The notes beneath the pieces were generated by a model that saw nothing but the letters and a program-made list of their open reading frames with translations, was not told the DNA's origin and did no database searches. Made by a program: the position numbers and the translations under genes. A stretch of 64,000 bases of DNA. It comes from Euwallacea fornicatus (Eukaryota > Arthropoda > Insecta > Coleoptera > Curculionidae). The first letter of the stretch is position 1, and the number at the start of each line of letters is the position of its first letter. This document shows positions 39,967-50,622 of the stretch, piece by piece. Location of the stretch: the NCBI RefSeq assembly GCF_040115645.1, contig NC_089549.1, positions 3,596,001 to 3,660,000 of the forward strand. The letters are read 5' to 3'.

Positions 39967-40737
39967 TTAGGGTACCGGACTAGAATAGTATCCGAGTGCT
40001 AAATCGACCAAAGAAAAAGGGCATGGGAACAGATCTTCGCATTTATTCAAAGGGTATGTGCTTGCAACGTCATTTCCAACTTGAGCGGCATAGTGATAGG
40101 TGCGATGAATGTCTGGTTCGCTGTGACGTAAGGGCTCCTGTGGAAATCTTAGCACCAAAGTAGATAACTACCTTAAGAAAAATCGAGAACTCAGTCTTTA
40201 CCTAAATATCAGGTCTAAAGTCTTGTAAAGCAACCCTTGCTCATCGGAAAGCTTCTGCTTGGCTTCGCATAAACTGCGGAGCAAGCAGGATCTGCCGTCA
40301 TAGCCCATCCTGCAAGGGATAATAATTTGAAACTCCATGTAACTATGGCTTACTTTGACTTACGAATTTAATATTATCTCTACCCTTCCGTACAAATCGC
40401 GTCTATTTCTCCTCTTAATGGCGGGTTTATACGCATCCAAAAGAGGTTTAGTTTCGTTCGGAAGCTTATATCCCAAAGCATAATTTATATTTAGTGAAAA
40501 TAGGCTTGAGCCGGGGGTAATGTCCATAAGGCTGGTTAGACAGAAGATTGCCTATGCAGAAAAAAACTATTTCACTGAAGCATTAAGCAAAGTACTTACA
40601 GAGAAAACTGCTCCTTCGGGGAACGCCAGGTACCTTCGGACTCTTGAATGCTTCTTCTTTGACGCCGCAACTTCCGAATTCAGTAATAAAAAAATGCTTA
40701 AGAAAACTGACAATATCAGTCTACTGCCGCTGTGCAT
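39967..40737 (-). CDS. DM4/12 family secreted protein A
   Basis: Four exons on the minus strand (40737-40600, 40551-40364, 40309-40202, 40147-39967) give 204 residues. Function is unknown for the family (Pfam DM4_12). In order: a signal peptide rich in Leu/Ile/Phe (about 1-25), a basic site R32-V-R-R35 before YLAFPEG, a middle part with one cysteine (FCLTS), a second basic cluster KRRNRRDLY, then the DM4/12 domain with CLLRSLCEA and, near the end, C-x5-CPFSL. An in-frame ATG three codons upstream is possible. I chose the second because it gives a 46-codon first segment exactly as in genes B and C. Exon phases are identical to B and C. The middle segment is the most diverged of the three: the QMGI(T)DG block reads LMDITPG. 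Confidence 0.85.
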
Positions 40738-40746
40738 CTTTGACAT

Positions 40747-43033
40747 TTTTAAGGCTAAATGTAAATTAGATGTTATTAGCTGGTTTTGGCTATAAAGAAA
40801 TTAATATATGTTTATCGTCACTCTTCATTAGAGTATGACAGCACAATGATAATTTTGCTAATTTAGGACCTCAGTTATGTAAAGACTTGAACGGTATGAC
40901 GAGTCTTAGTGAAGATTGAAATACTCGACCAGGAAAATGCGGGTCACAATATGAAATGCAAAGTCGATTTTGGGTTATTTAAGTCTGTTAGGAGCTAACT
41001 AAAAGTGACGATTAGGACTTAACTTTACGGCATATATGGGATATTTTCTGTTTTATCTGGTTTTGGTGGGTTTTGAATATACCGGAAATTTTACGACTTC
41101 AGGCTGATGACAAACTATGGCAATGTTGGTACCAACTTATTCATTTAATGCATGAACAAATTTTCCTTTGATAACTACAAGTGCGAGGTTAATTATTATA
41201 ATTTGTCAAATTATTGCGAGTTTATGATTCATCTTAGGAAAAAGTAGTTTATGTGAATGTTTCATGCAGGATCCATCGTGTACTTAGTGAATAGAGTGCC
41301 CAGTCCGACCGCCTGATTTAAATCCCTGCGATTTTCCCCTTTGGAGCCATTTAAAATGTCAAGTTTATAAGAATCGTCCGAGTAACGTAGATAGTAAATA
41401 TGTAGATAATGCAATGAACAAGGTAAGACACATATGTTCAGGTACGAAGATCATTTATGCAAATGATAGCACTGTGTTCGGATAACGACGGAAGCCATTT
41501 TGAGCAAATGCTTCGAATATTAAATAACAATTAATTATTTTAAGCAGTTATTTGTTATTTTGCTTTTCTGATTAAATTTATTTCTTTTAGTGAAATAAGA
41601 CAAATAATGTGTTTCTAGAATTTTTTCTTCTCTAACTTCAATAAAAATTGATATGTGCATGTGCACGAATAAGTATAAATATCTTAAAAGAATTCAGAAG
41701 TAGAGGGTTAAATTTGAAGAACAAAACTTAAACTTAGTTAGTCTATTATGGGGCAAGAAAAAATAATTCAAAGATATCAAAAAGTGACAAGTTAGTCTTG
41801 AAACTTTTATTTGAAATACTTTTTGATAGAAACATTATTTAAACAGCTATTGCCATTATTCAACATACATTTTTAGAAAGCATAATTTTCATTAATTACT
41901 TTTGTGACAGAGACGTACCAATAGAAAGGTTCTAAAATGGGAAAAATTCATCCTTTTTGAAATTTCTATTCTCTGATTGTTGGAAACCGTGGAGAGAGCT
42001 GGCTCAAAACTAGCAAAAATTTTGATTTTTAGAAATTTTGTGATCCCTGCTTTGATCAAATTGCTTTCTCTTTTTTGCATACTCAGATGCAATCAAAATT
42101 ACCATATTGTTTCTGTAGTAGAAGATTTTAAATAATAAAGTTTAATGTAACTTAAACATCACAGAATGGTCGCAATAATTCATAATTTTTTCAAGATACC
42201 CCATTTCTCTCATTTCTTTATTTGAAAATGCGCCACTGCTGCTTGTAAAGCATTTTTGAGATATTTAGTGGATATTCTTTCTTTACGTTAATCTTCTTTT
42301 CTTATATCTCCATAACTAGTAGGTCTTTATTTTAATAATCTCCACTTTCCACTTAATTTATTTACATGTCCTTCCAAGCCTCTCAACTTTCATCCAGGTT
42401 CCTAGTATCTTAAAGTTTATTACTTATTCCTTGTCTCTCGCTTACATTTAGCTAATTCTTGCTTACAGACCTCTTTTATCTTCTATTAATCAAATGATTA
42501 GTATTTATTTGTAGGTAATCTATTTTAAGCTCCTTCACTAATACGCAACTTTTTCTTGTTTTTTTTTTGTTTCTTGAAAGAAATATTGTTTGTAATTTTT
42601 ATTCAATTAACAAAATTTGGATGAATTTCCTCTACTTAGTTTATATTATATTTAGTATATTCTCTTTTTATTTTTTATTTGTTATATTTTATCTAGTTGT
42701 TATATTTAGTTTCATTGACTCTAAAGTCTCCTACAAGTAATCGATTTGAATGAAGTTCGGGTTAGAAATGAATGGAAAAAAAAATATGTCGGGATACGAG
42801 AATTTGATTTTACACACTGATCATTTCATCAACAGTAAACTCAGCTGGGACTAATAACCAGATTTTATCAGAATTATATGATTAACCTGAGGTAACTTTA
42901 ATATGAACTAGAATTTACGTGAGTTTTTCGAAGTTACGTTGCAAAATTTAAGCCAAACTTGAATTAAAACTCCGTCAAACGTAACATAATTCAAACTTCT
43001 AAAACCGAGTATTTGCATGAAAGATTATCACAT
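40747..43033. other. Spacer between genes A and B
   Basis: It holds a transposase fragment (41280-42020) and, after it, very AT-rich sequence. I see no gene. Confidence 0.5.
41280..42020 (+). mobile_element. DDE transposon fragment, copy 1
   Basis: The plus strand reads VRPPDLNPCDFPLWSHLKCQVY, broken only by decay, followed by residues equivalent to the transposase C-terminus (HF-EQML at about 41490). It matches the PDLNPLDFFLWGHLK-VY block of insect Tc1/mariner-like transposases. The fragment is co-linear over about 730 bp with copy 2 at 46915-47665, including non-coding sequence beyond the transposase (for example AATGGGAAAAATTC-TTTTTGAAATTTCTAT). Reading frames are interrupted and the N-terminal part is absent. 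Confidence 0.65.
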
Positions 43034-43899
43034 TTAGTAAATAATTTTATTATTGCTAATTGCCCAATAATATCCCAACGCCATCTCTACGAGCGAAAAA
43101 GGACATTCAAAAATACTTTGACATATCGATTTAACATTAATACCCTCCTGCATCATGAAGTCATTTCCAATGGAAGCAGCCCAGTGGTAAATTTTATGAA
43201 CCTCAGGTTCACGTGGTAAAATTCTCTCTCTGGGAAACCTAAAAGTTGCTACAATGAGACAAAATCTCCCCTTTTTCTGGTAAGTACCGAAGAAGCTGTC
43301 CCAGGACATGATGTATAAGACTACCTTCGCGGTTCTTAAAGACGCTTTCCGCTTCGCATAAACTGCGAAGCACGCACGATCTTCCATTATAGCCCATGCT
43401 ATACAAAGAATTCATTATTATATATTAAAAAAGAAACATATTTAATTATCTTACGAGTCTAAGATATCTTCGACTTTGTTATACAAGTCTCGCCGATTTC
43501 GTCGCTTTTGAGCTGGCTTGTAGTTATCAAACAGAGGCCTGGTGTCATTTGGCAAATCGTACACTAGACCCCAATTGATTCCTTCTGAGAATATAGGGGC
43601 ACCATCAGTAATGCCCATTTGCGATGTCAGGCAAACAACTGCCTGGAGAGTGATGAACAACATGTTTTTAATTTAACAAAGTAGCAAAAACTGAACACTT
43701 CGTCATAGTTTAGACTACATAGATTAAGTGATCGATTCATTAAGGAATGGTGATGACTTACAGAAAAAGCGGCTCCTTCAGGGAAAGATACGTATCTCTT
43801 TCTTCTAGACAATTGTCCTGTATTATTTTCATTGCTTTGGACACAGGGGGCAATCACTATGACAATCACGTATATGGCAAAAAACTTTCGGAGGATCAT
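43034..43899 (-). CDS. DM4/12 family secreted protein B
   Basis: Four exons (43899-43762, 43642-43455, 43398-43288, 43238-43034) give 213 residues. The layout is as in A and C: signal peptide (1-21, very rich in Ile/Val), basic site R32-R-K-R35 before YVSFPEG, a middle part with VCLTSQMGITDG and NWGLVYDLP, second basic site KRRNRRDLY, then the DM4/12 domain (GYNGRSCVLRSLCEA, FP-E-ILP, C-x5-CPFSLVEMALGYY). The reading frame is open 25 codons further upstream, but that part covers a TATATAAA box, so I start at the 46-codon position. Exon lengths 138, 188 and 111 nt are identical to gene C, which supports recent tandem duplication. Confidence 0.88.
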
Positions 43900-43954
43900 G
43901 TCACCACACTTCCGTTTAGAGCATGTTTCTCTTTTCTCTTGTAAAAAGAGTAAG

Positions 43955-43962
43955 TTTATATA
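43955..43962 (-). promoter_or_regulatory. TATA box of DM4/12 gene B
   Basis: TATATAAA on the minus strand, 56 bases before the chosen ATG. Transcription from about 30 bases downstream would exclude the longer upstream start, which decides the start codon. Confidence 0.55.
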
Positions 43963-44269
43963 TCTGCTTCGCATGAAACGAGGGTAAAATGTAGAATGGG
44001 CCCGGTCATAACTAAATGGTCTTACTCAGATTATTTGCACTGGAGAATAATTTATTCATAACTCAGTAGTCGTATTCTATTAGCAGTGCCTGTAATAAAT
44101 CCTTCTCGTCTATCTCGGATATATTCTTACGGTCAATTCATGCAAAAATAAAAAAGCCCAAGGCACATTGAATAAGAAATATTTTATTCTATTGTCTATC
44201 CAGTTTCTGATCAATAAATCTTCGCAAATAACGATGATTGAAGTATAAATAACTCGTATGGAATACCTA

Positions 44270-45130
44270 GTTTAAGAGATTTAATTTTCCGAAATCTTAA
44301 ATACAAAATTCTTAAATCCGGTCCTGGTATTCTGCCCTGAACAACTAATCGTAATGGAAATTTGAGGACTTTTAAAGCCAATTTTAGCCTTTAAACGCAT
44401 AAGTGACTTATTTGAAATTTCTAGTTCGATGGCTATAATTGTTTTACTACTCCTTTATCAACAACAATCCACTGAACTACGCTTCTCTAAAATTGTGTTT
44501 TCAACTCGTCTTTGATACTTTTCCCCTGTTCAACTAATCGCAATAAGAATTTCAGGAATTTTGGAATATAGTTGGGAATTAAGAGCAACGCGTAAACGAT
44601 TTATAGAGCATATGTATTTTCAGGAACAATTGTCTCAACAGTTTTTATGATCTGAACCACGTATTTTCCTCTAAAATAGCAAGTTTACGCCTGGTCCTAG
44701 TATTTTGCCCTCGATCATCTAATCCTTATGAAAATTTCAGGAATTTGAGATCATACTATCAGCTTGTTTCTGATGCATAAATGGTTTTAAGTAAATACAT
44801 AGTTTGGAAGTTGCATAATTTTCTAAAATCTTCCGATCATCGTAGTAACGTTTCTTCCACCAGAGATGTCGGACAAAGTCCGGTCGCAGTACTTCCCCCT
44901 GGCTTAACGAAAACTTTTGTATTGCGTAAAGCACCATAAAGTTCCTATTGATGTACAACGTATATGAAATGTGTAATTTCTTTCTAATCGGTTAAACTAG
45001 GCTCCTTTACCTAAAAATTGAATCTTAAACCCGGTCTTGTTACTTTGTGTCTAGTCAAACGATTCAAAACAACATTTGCGAAATTTTCGAAAACTGCATA
45101 AGCTTTTGAACTGGAGATTGGATATGTGCA
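44270..45130. repeat. Diverged tandem repeat, unit about 187 bp, five units
   Basis: A core of the form CGGTCCTGGTATTCTGCCCTG...CAACTAATCG-AAT-GAAATTT recurs at about 44317, 44507, 44692, 44879 and 45034. The first four spacings are 185-190 bases and the last about 155. The sequence before each core also repeats (a TTTCC-CTAAAAT block). Copies differ substantially, so the array is old. Satellite-like, no coding capacity. Confidence 0.6.
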
Positions 45131-45426
45131 AATAAACACAGAATTTGTGGTAGTTCAAGTTAGTCATATTCCTCATTCAATTCTACTGTTTCCTAGAAAC
45201 AGAGTAAAAAAAATCGATTCAAATTGAACTTCAAAAGGTCTTCCATTGTAAGTTTATAAGGTTCAGAAGGTCTTCTATCCAAATATATTTCCATCAGTTA
45301 GTTCTTTTTCGTAGGTAAGAATAGTTTGATTGAAATATTCGTTTCCAAAGCACACAAGCTCTCCTCGAGAGGTGGTACAGGGTAGTGACTCTAATGACGT
45401 ATTTTTGGTTTAAAAAAATACGTCTC

Positions 45427-46255
45427 TTAATTCCTCGTTTCATTAATTACATCATAATAAGCATCATTATTTATGTTTGAATAGTATCCCAATGCCATTT
45501 GCACCAAAGAAAACGGACATTGGAAGAAATCTACACATTTGTCTTCGACACCTCTTTCATCTCTTGGATCATCTTCCTCACCAATTAAACTCGCCCAATT
45601 GTAAATTTTGTGATCATCATGTTCGTGCGGCAAAATCGGTTCTTTGGGAAACCTCAAAGAAAAATTCTCATTTATTTCGTTCTTACTGTGATATGCTGAT
45701 TTAGTACTTACGTGAAAATCACACTTAAAATGTGATAAAGTAGGCTATCTTCGCGTTTTTTGAACATGCGACTTGCCTCGCATAGGCTCCGCAATATGCA
45801 TTGCCGACCGTTATAGCCCATACTAAAATATTTTCCCTCATTTTTCCCGAATGGGTTTTGAGAAATACTCACGAGCTGAGAATATCTTCGACCTTTCTAT
45901 ACAATTCTCGACGATTTCTTCTCTTCTGAGCCGGAGCGAAATAATCCAGAAATGGTGCTGTCTGGTTCGGTAGGTCGTATACTAAACCCCAGTTAATTCC
46001 CTCTGAGAAGATGGTGGCCCCATCAGTAATTCCCATTTGGGAGGTAAGGCAAATAACAGCCTGGCAATCAGAATAAATAAAACTAAGGATAATTAGAAGA
46101 TAAGTAGGGAAACTCACCGAAAAAGATGCTCCTTCTGGAAAAGTCACATAACGTTTTTTCCTTAGCAAGAGGCTCCTATTTTTTTTTACGCAAATTACTT
46201 GCGAAGCAAAAATGTGAATTACAGTGAGTAAAATCACACCCTTGAAAGCGACCAT
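45427..46255 (-). CDS. DM4/12 family secreted protein C
   Basis: Four exons (46255-46118, 46060-45873, 45822-45712, 45652-45427) give 220 residues. Signal peptide about 1-22, basic site R32-K-K-R35 before YVTFPEG, a middle part close to gene B (ICLTSQMGITDG, NWGLVYDLPN), second basic site KRRNRRELY, then the DM4/12 domain: GYNGRQCILRSLCEA, IFTFPKEPILP and C-x5-CPFSLVQMALGYY. Intron 1 (57 bp) contains no stop codon in frame, so an unspliced reading is possible but would add a hydrophobic stretch not found in the paralogues. B is the closest relative. The last 13 residues form a tail not shared with A. Confidence 0.88.
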
Positions 46256-46270
46256 TTTCGATGATATTGT

Positions 46271-46312
46271 GGAACTGAGCTTGACCTAGACTGTTATTTT
46301 AAATTTATTTTA
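46271..46312 (-). promoter_or_regulatory. Possible core promoter of DM4/12 gene C
   Basis: On the minus strand an AT-only TAAATTTAAAATAA is followed about 25-30 bases later by TCAGTT (46273-46278), which fits the arthropod initiator TCAGT. The ATG follows 18 bases later. Confidence 0.35.
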
Positions 46313-46914
46313 GATCAGCTATGAAGTACACGGATGTTATATGTATTTACATAACTAATGGTACGATTCAGTAAACATAACTAATGGTAACAATACTCAA
46401 CCGGTTCGTTTATTAAAGCCCCTTTGTAGGAATGTTTTCACTCTAAAACAGCGTCTTAGGCACTGTTAAATTTGTTTCGTTTTAGTAATAAGTATTCCAG
46501 CGTGACTTGAAAAGGAATTTAGAAAGCGCCGGAATTAGTAACTTTGGAAAAAACGTTCGTGTCTTAGGACTTTTTTTTAGCTCCTGGAAATCAAGGGAAA
46601 AATTGAGAAGCTGGTGAAAAATCAAAAACGTTTCTTTAAAATATTTTTATGTTTTCCTCAGCTGCGTTTTTTTTTTCAAGTATCTCTGAAAGTCATTGAA
46701 ACTTTTCAAACCTTGGAACTGCATATGCTTGAACTCCAGAAATGGACATCCTGTATATACAGGGTATGTTAGATATATGGAATAATGATAATAACTTTTA
46801 AACTATTTTTTTCTATCAATTATTCAAAAATTCAAGCAAAAAAACAAACACGTTTTAAATATTAAGTAAATAGCATTACCGAAATTCCAATTTTTAGTTT
46901 AATGAAAAGGAACA

Positions 46915-47665
46915 CATATTTTTTGCTTTATGAAAGAAAATGGCCAGCTCGGCCACCTGATTTAAATCCGTGGGATTTTTTCCTGTGGGGCCATTTAACA
47001 GATCAAGTTTATGCAATCGACCAACATAGATGATGTGAGGACTTGTTTTGCTGGTGTAATGTAATAGATCAGGTAAGACGCGTATCTTCACGTGAAGGAG
47101 ATCATTCACACAAGGAATAGCACCATGTTTGGATAACGATGGAATACATTTTCAGCAAATGCTTTGAACATTAAATAATTTGTTATTTTACGTTTTATTT
47201 TCAATAAAATAAGGAAAATAATTTTTTCTCGAAATATTCCTTATCTACCCCCAATAAAATTTGGTATGTCTGTACGCGCAAATAAGTGTTGATTCCATAA
47301 AGAGTCAGAAATAGAGGGCCATATTTGAAAAATAAAACTCGGCCTTCGTTGAACTGTTATAGGGTTAGACAATTGCCCCAATACCTAAACGCCCAAACCC
47401 AATGCCTTTTTTGTCAAAAGGTTCGGGGTCATCAAAAAGTGGCAGTAAAAGAAGATTAACTGTCTTCTTACTTTTACTTGAAACGTTTTTTGATTTAAAA
47501 AAAACTTAAAAGTTATTGCCATTATTCCATATTAATTTTCAGAAGTTCTAATTCTCATTCATGAATTTTGTAATAGATGCGCAGAGATGGAAAGTTTCCA
47601 AAATGGAAAAAATTCGTACTTTTTGAAATTTCTATCCTGTGACCGTTGAAAACGGCGGAGAGATC
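46915..47665 (+). mobile_element. DDE transposon fragment, copy 2
   Basis: The plus strand reads WPARPPDLNPWDFFLWGHL followed by TDQVY and then a stop, the C-terminal block of an insect Tc1/mariner-like transposase. It is co-linear with copy 1 (41280-42020) to about 47665. Near its left flank, GGAATAATGATAATAACTTTT (46777) is repeated in inverted form at about 47512 (AAAAGTTATTGCCATTATTCC), so part of the terminal inverted repeats may survive. Internally deleted and not functional. Confidence 0.65.
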
Positions 47666-48240
47666 TGACTTCAAATTTATTCCAAATAGATAAGATTAGA
47701 CAAATAACGCTGTAATCTTTCTTCAATATTCTGCGAAGCATGAGGCATAAGTTAGTAGTCCTGTGATGTGTTCCAAATTGGTACTGGATCCATATATCTA
47801 AATCAATTGAGGCGAAAAAATTAATTATAGAAGTAATTTCAAGTTACCCAAACTCATCAAGCGATATATAACGGTGGAAGCTTAAATATACAAGTTTTTC
47901 CTTCAGAGAAAATTCCTCAGATTACTTGAAATTCTTCCGCTATCCTCCATTTTCCAAATTTTGCGGTTTCTGCATTTTAATAAGGTTCAAAAATGAGTAT
48001 TCTACAATTTTTCCTAAGTCATAATTGCCCACATTTGGTAAAAAATACCAGCAGGCTTCCTTAACACTCCTAATGGCATTCATTATCTTAAAACTTGATA
48101 ATTGCTAAAGCAAATTCCACCACATCTAAAACGTATCATACCTACACCAGATAACTGTACTACTGGAATCATAGGTCAGGAAGAAGCTACATTATAAGAC
48201 CTATTAATATAAGCAGTACCACAAATGGTCCTCCTACAAT

Positions 48241-49582
48241 ATGAGAACTATCCAGATTTTAATTGTTTCAATTTTCCTCAATTTTCTCACGACTTCGGCC
48301 TCGGAAAACCAAACGATTTTGTCCCGAAGGAGACGGTTCTTGGTTTTCCCTGAGGGCAGTTCATTGCAAGTCGGTAAGTGTCTCTGAAGGAAATTGAGCA
48401 AAAATGTAATTTGGAAAATTTTAGTTTTTGACTTGACTTATCCAGCACAGGCACTGGAAGGAAATCTGATTACTTTCGGTAACACAGCTACTATCGGTTG
48501 GGAATTGCCATCAACGCCTATATTTCTGGATGAGAAATTCAAGAAAAAGGAAAAGACAGTTGAGACCACAACTGTGGAAATTGTTCACGATCATCATGAT
48601 GGTGAGTAGTATGGTTTGCGACAGAAATCGTTTTTAAGAAGGACATAATTAGAGATCTATCAACCTGAGCTTTCTTCGGATTACTCAAGATGGAGCACTG
48701 GCAATCATAGGAATTATCACGAAGCTCAGTCCTCTGTGAGGTTTTATCCCTACAATGGAAAGAAGTATAACGGCCAAATTAGGAACTATTACCATCAAAT
48801 GGGACCCTCAAATTTCTGGCGTCAGATGTACTATCCCGGATATCTGTCTTATTCAAGTCAGCAACAAACTGGCAAAAGATTCAAACGCACTGTGGCTCAA
48901 CACATTCAGAGACGCAGCAGAAGGGAGGTATTCAAGAGGGTTGAAAAATTGCTCTCGTCGTAAGTTAGTTTATATGTTATACAGGGTATTTCGGAACTTT
49001 GAGATCAAACTTTGAGCGATTGTTCAGTGCAACAATAGAAGACAACGTTTTGAATAATTACTAAAATGTTATTTTATACAAATAAATTACGTACAAAATC
49101 TCGATAAAGAGATATTTGTCTATAACTGTCTTAAAGCGTCATAAGGCCGTAGCGCTTTAAGGAGATATTTGTGGACACGGGGTCTTATGCTCCGATGTAT
49201 TCTATTGTTGCACTGAAAACTTCCAAGAAGTTGTATCTCACAGTTATCAAACACCCTGTGTATGCAAGTTAGTTTTAGTTGGGATTCTAGGTTAAGCAAG
49301 GATGGTAAAAGTTGCGTACTAAAGACGATATGCCAGGTAAAGAAGTTATTGTCCAAGAAAGGGACTTTTTGGGAGGAAATTGTAAAGGCCATTTTTAGGT
49401 AAGTGAGGATTTGTAATGTTGAACTGACCTAAATTTGTTAAATTAGGTCAAAATTCGATTTGAATCCAGATGAGGACCACTATGACCAGGCGTTTAACGA
49501 AAATCATGACTGTGAGCAAATGTATCCTACGTGTAAAGGGCACGTTATGAGTAAATTGTTCAGAAATAAACTAAAGAAATAA
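48241..49582 (+). CDS. DM4/12 family secreted protein D (long form)
   Basis: Five exons (48241-48373, 48425-48601, 48653-48959, 49291-49398, 49447-49582) give 286 residues. Signal peptide about 1-21, basic site R29-R-R-R32 before FLVFPEGSS, then VFDLTYPAQ and GWELPSTP. A Lys/Thr/His-rich linker follows, then a segment rich in Tyr, Asn, Gln, Trp and Arg encoded by the 307-nt exon 3. A second basic site (QRRSRREVF) leads to the DM4/12 domain: DGKSCVLKTICQV, GTFWEEIVKAIF and C-x6-C near the C-terminus. Subfamily of gene E (same phases; E has one more intron). A MITE sits in intron 4. Exon 3 starts at an AG at 48651-48652; a later AG is possible but would shift the frame. Confidence 0.83.
48982..49260. 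mobile_element. MITE-like element in intron 4 of gene D
   Basis: The left end is CAGGGTATTTCGGAACTT, and the reverse complement of the right end is CAGGGTGTTTGATAACTG. TA lies at or next to each end. Arms of about 65 bp share TTCAGTGCAACAATAGAA exactly. Inside are a small hairpin (CTTAAAGCG...CGCTTTAAG) and the direct repeat GAGATATTTGT. No coding capacity. It lies wholly in the intron and leaves the splice sites intact. Confidence 0.65.
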
Positions 49583-50622
49583 TGAATTCGTTATGTGTTT
49601 TTTTCTCTCTTGTGTACACCTCAATGAGCTCATAAAACCCGGTCCAATTTTTACGTGTCCACGCGAATTACTGCGTCGCCATGAAACTGCCACCAGTGAG
49701 AAGCACGGATTTCAAGGTTAAAGGTGGGTAAGTGCGAACTGCTCCTACTTGCAGAATTCATATCTGAGAATGCAGGACATCTTATGCATACATTATGCGT
49801 TAGTGAGCGATATAATTAATTATGGTACACATGTTACTTGTGGATAATAACTATTTTTATTTCGTCCACTGTGGTTAAAATAAAGTTTATGAGTGTTTTT
49901 TAAAGATAATTCGTCAGTAAATGTTCCAATGAATTATTGCCCTCGGAGGACATGTAGCAACGAATCAAACATTACTTTTTTGTTTACTAGTGCGCTTTTG
50001 ATTTTTCCTTACCATGTGGCAAAAAAAAATTCCACTGTATCAATATTTATCTGGAGTAAACTCAATGGCATAAATGAAGGAAAATCCGGGAAAACACTTG
50101 TAACTGTCTGAGACTAATCAACACAAATGTTCTAATTATTACGGTTCTAGTTAATATACGGAACTGAAAGTGCATGAAAGTGAGGTGGGTTCTGAGGGGT
50201 GGAAGACAAATGCTCTGCAATTATTGTTAATTTAATCAAAAATGTTATTAATGAGTGAAATGTTATTTTATCCTCGTGACGTAACAATTACGGTCTTAGT
50301 TGTAACTAATGACTTGTTTAACTCACTCAGAAAAGGGTAATGATGGTCGTATTGGGGTGAGTTTAGTGTGCTTTTATTGATGTCAATACGGTGGAATTAA
50401 CATAACAAATTTCCGTTACTCAACGTTTACATATTTATTTAAGGCAGGCTATAATATCAACGCGTAGACGAATTGGCTTAACGACTAACAGGTGTAAATA
50501 CCATTAAGTGCTAATTTGTAACTGGACTAAATACCGATTCTCCTAATGCAAACATGTATCGAAGTAGCTGAACAAGTCTCAAAATAACAGATATTGGATA
50601 CACCAAGACAACATCAAGAAAA
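49583..50622. other. Spacer between genes D and E
   Basis: No gene or clear repeat is seen. It should contain the 3' end of D and the promoter of E. Confidence 0.4.

Larger units (their letters stand above)
43900..45426. other. Spacer between genes B and C, mostly tandem repeat
   Basis: Apart from the gene B promoter, the stretch is largely a diverged tandem array (see the repeat entry). The short open frame at 44737-44958 falls inside that array and is not believed. Confidence 0.5.
46256..48240. other. Spacer between divergent genes C and D
   Basis: It holds a transposase fragment (46915-47665). An inverted pair of transposon-type ends (CATCCTGTATATACAGGGTATG, near 46749-46768) lies just before it. 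No further gene is seen. The last 60 bases before gene D include AATATAAGCAGTACC, a possible TATA/start region. Confidence 0.45.

Noticed and set aside
43900..43974. Upstream extension of gene B by 25 codons
   Set aside because: The extension runs across a TATATAAA box, and the downstream ATG gives the 46-codon first segment shared with A and C.
46061..46117. Reading gene C without intron 1 (no stop in the intron)
   Set aside because: Both splice sites are good (GTGAGT and CCAG), the paralogues splice at the same place, and the retained text would add a hydrophobic stretch that they lack.
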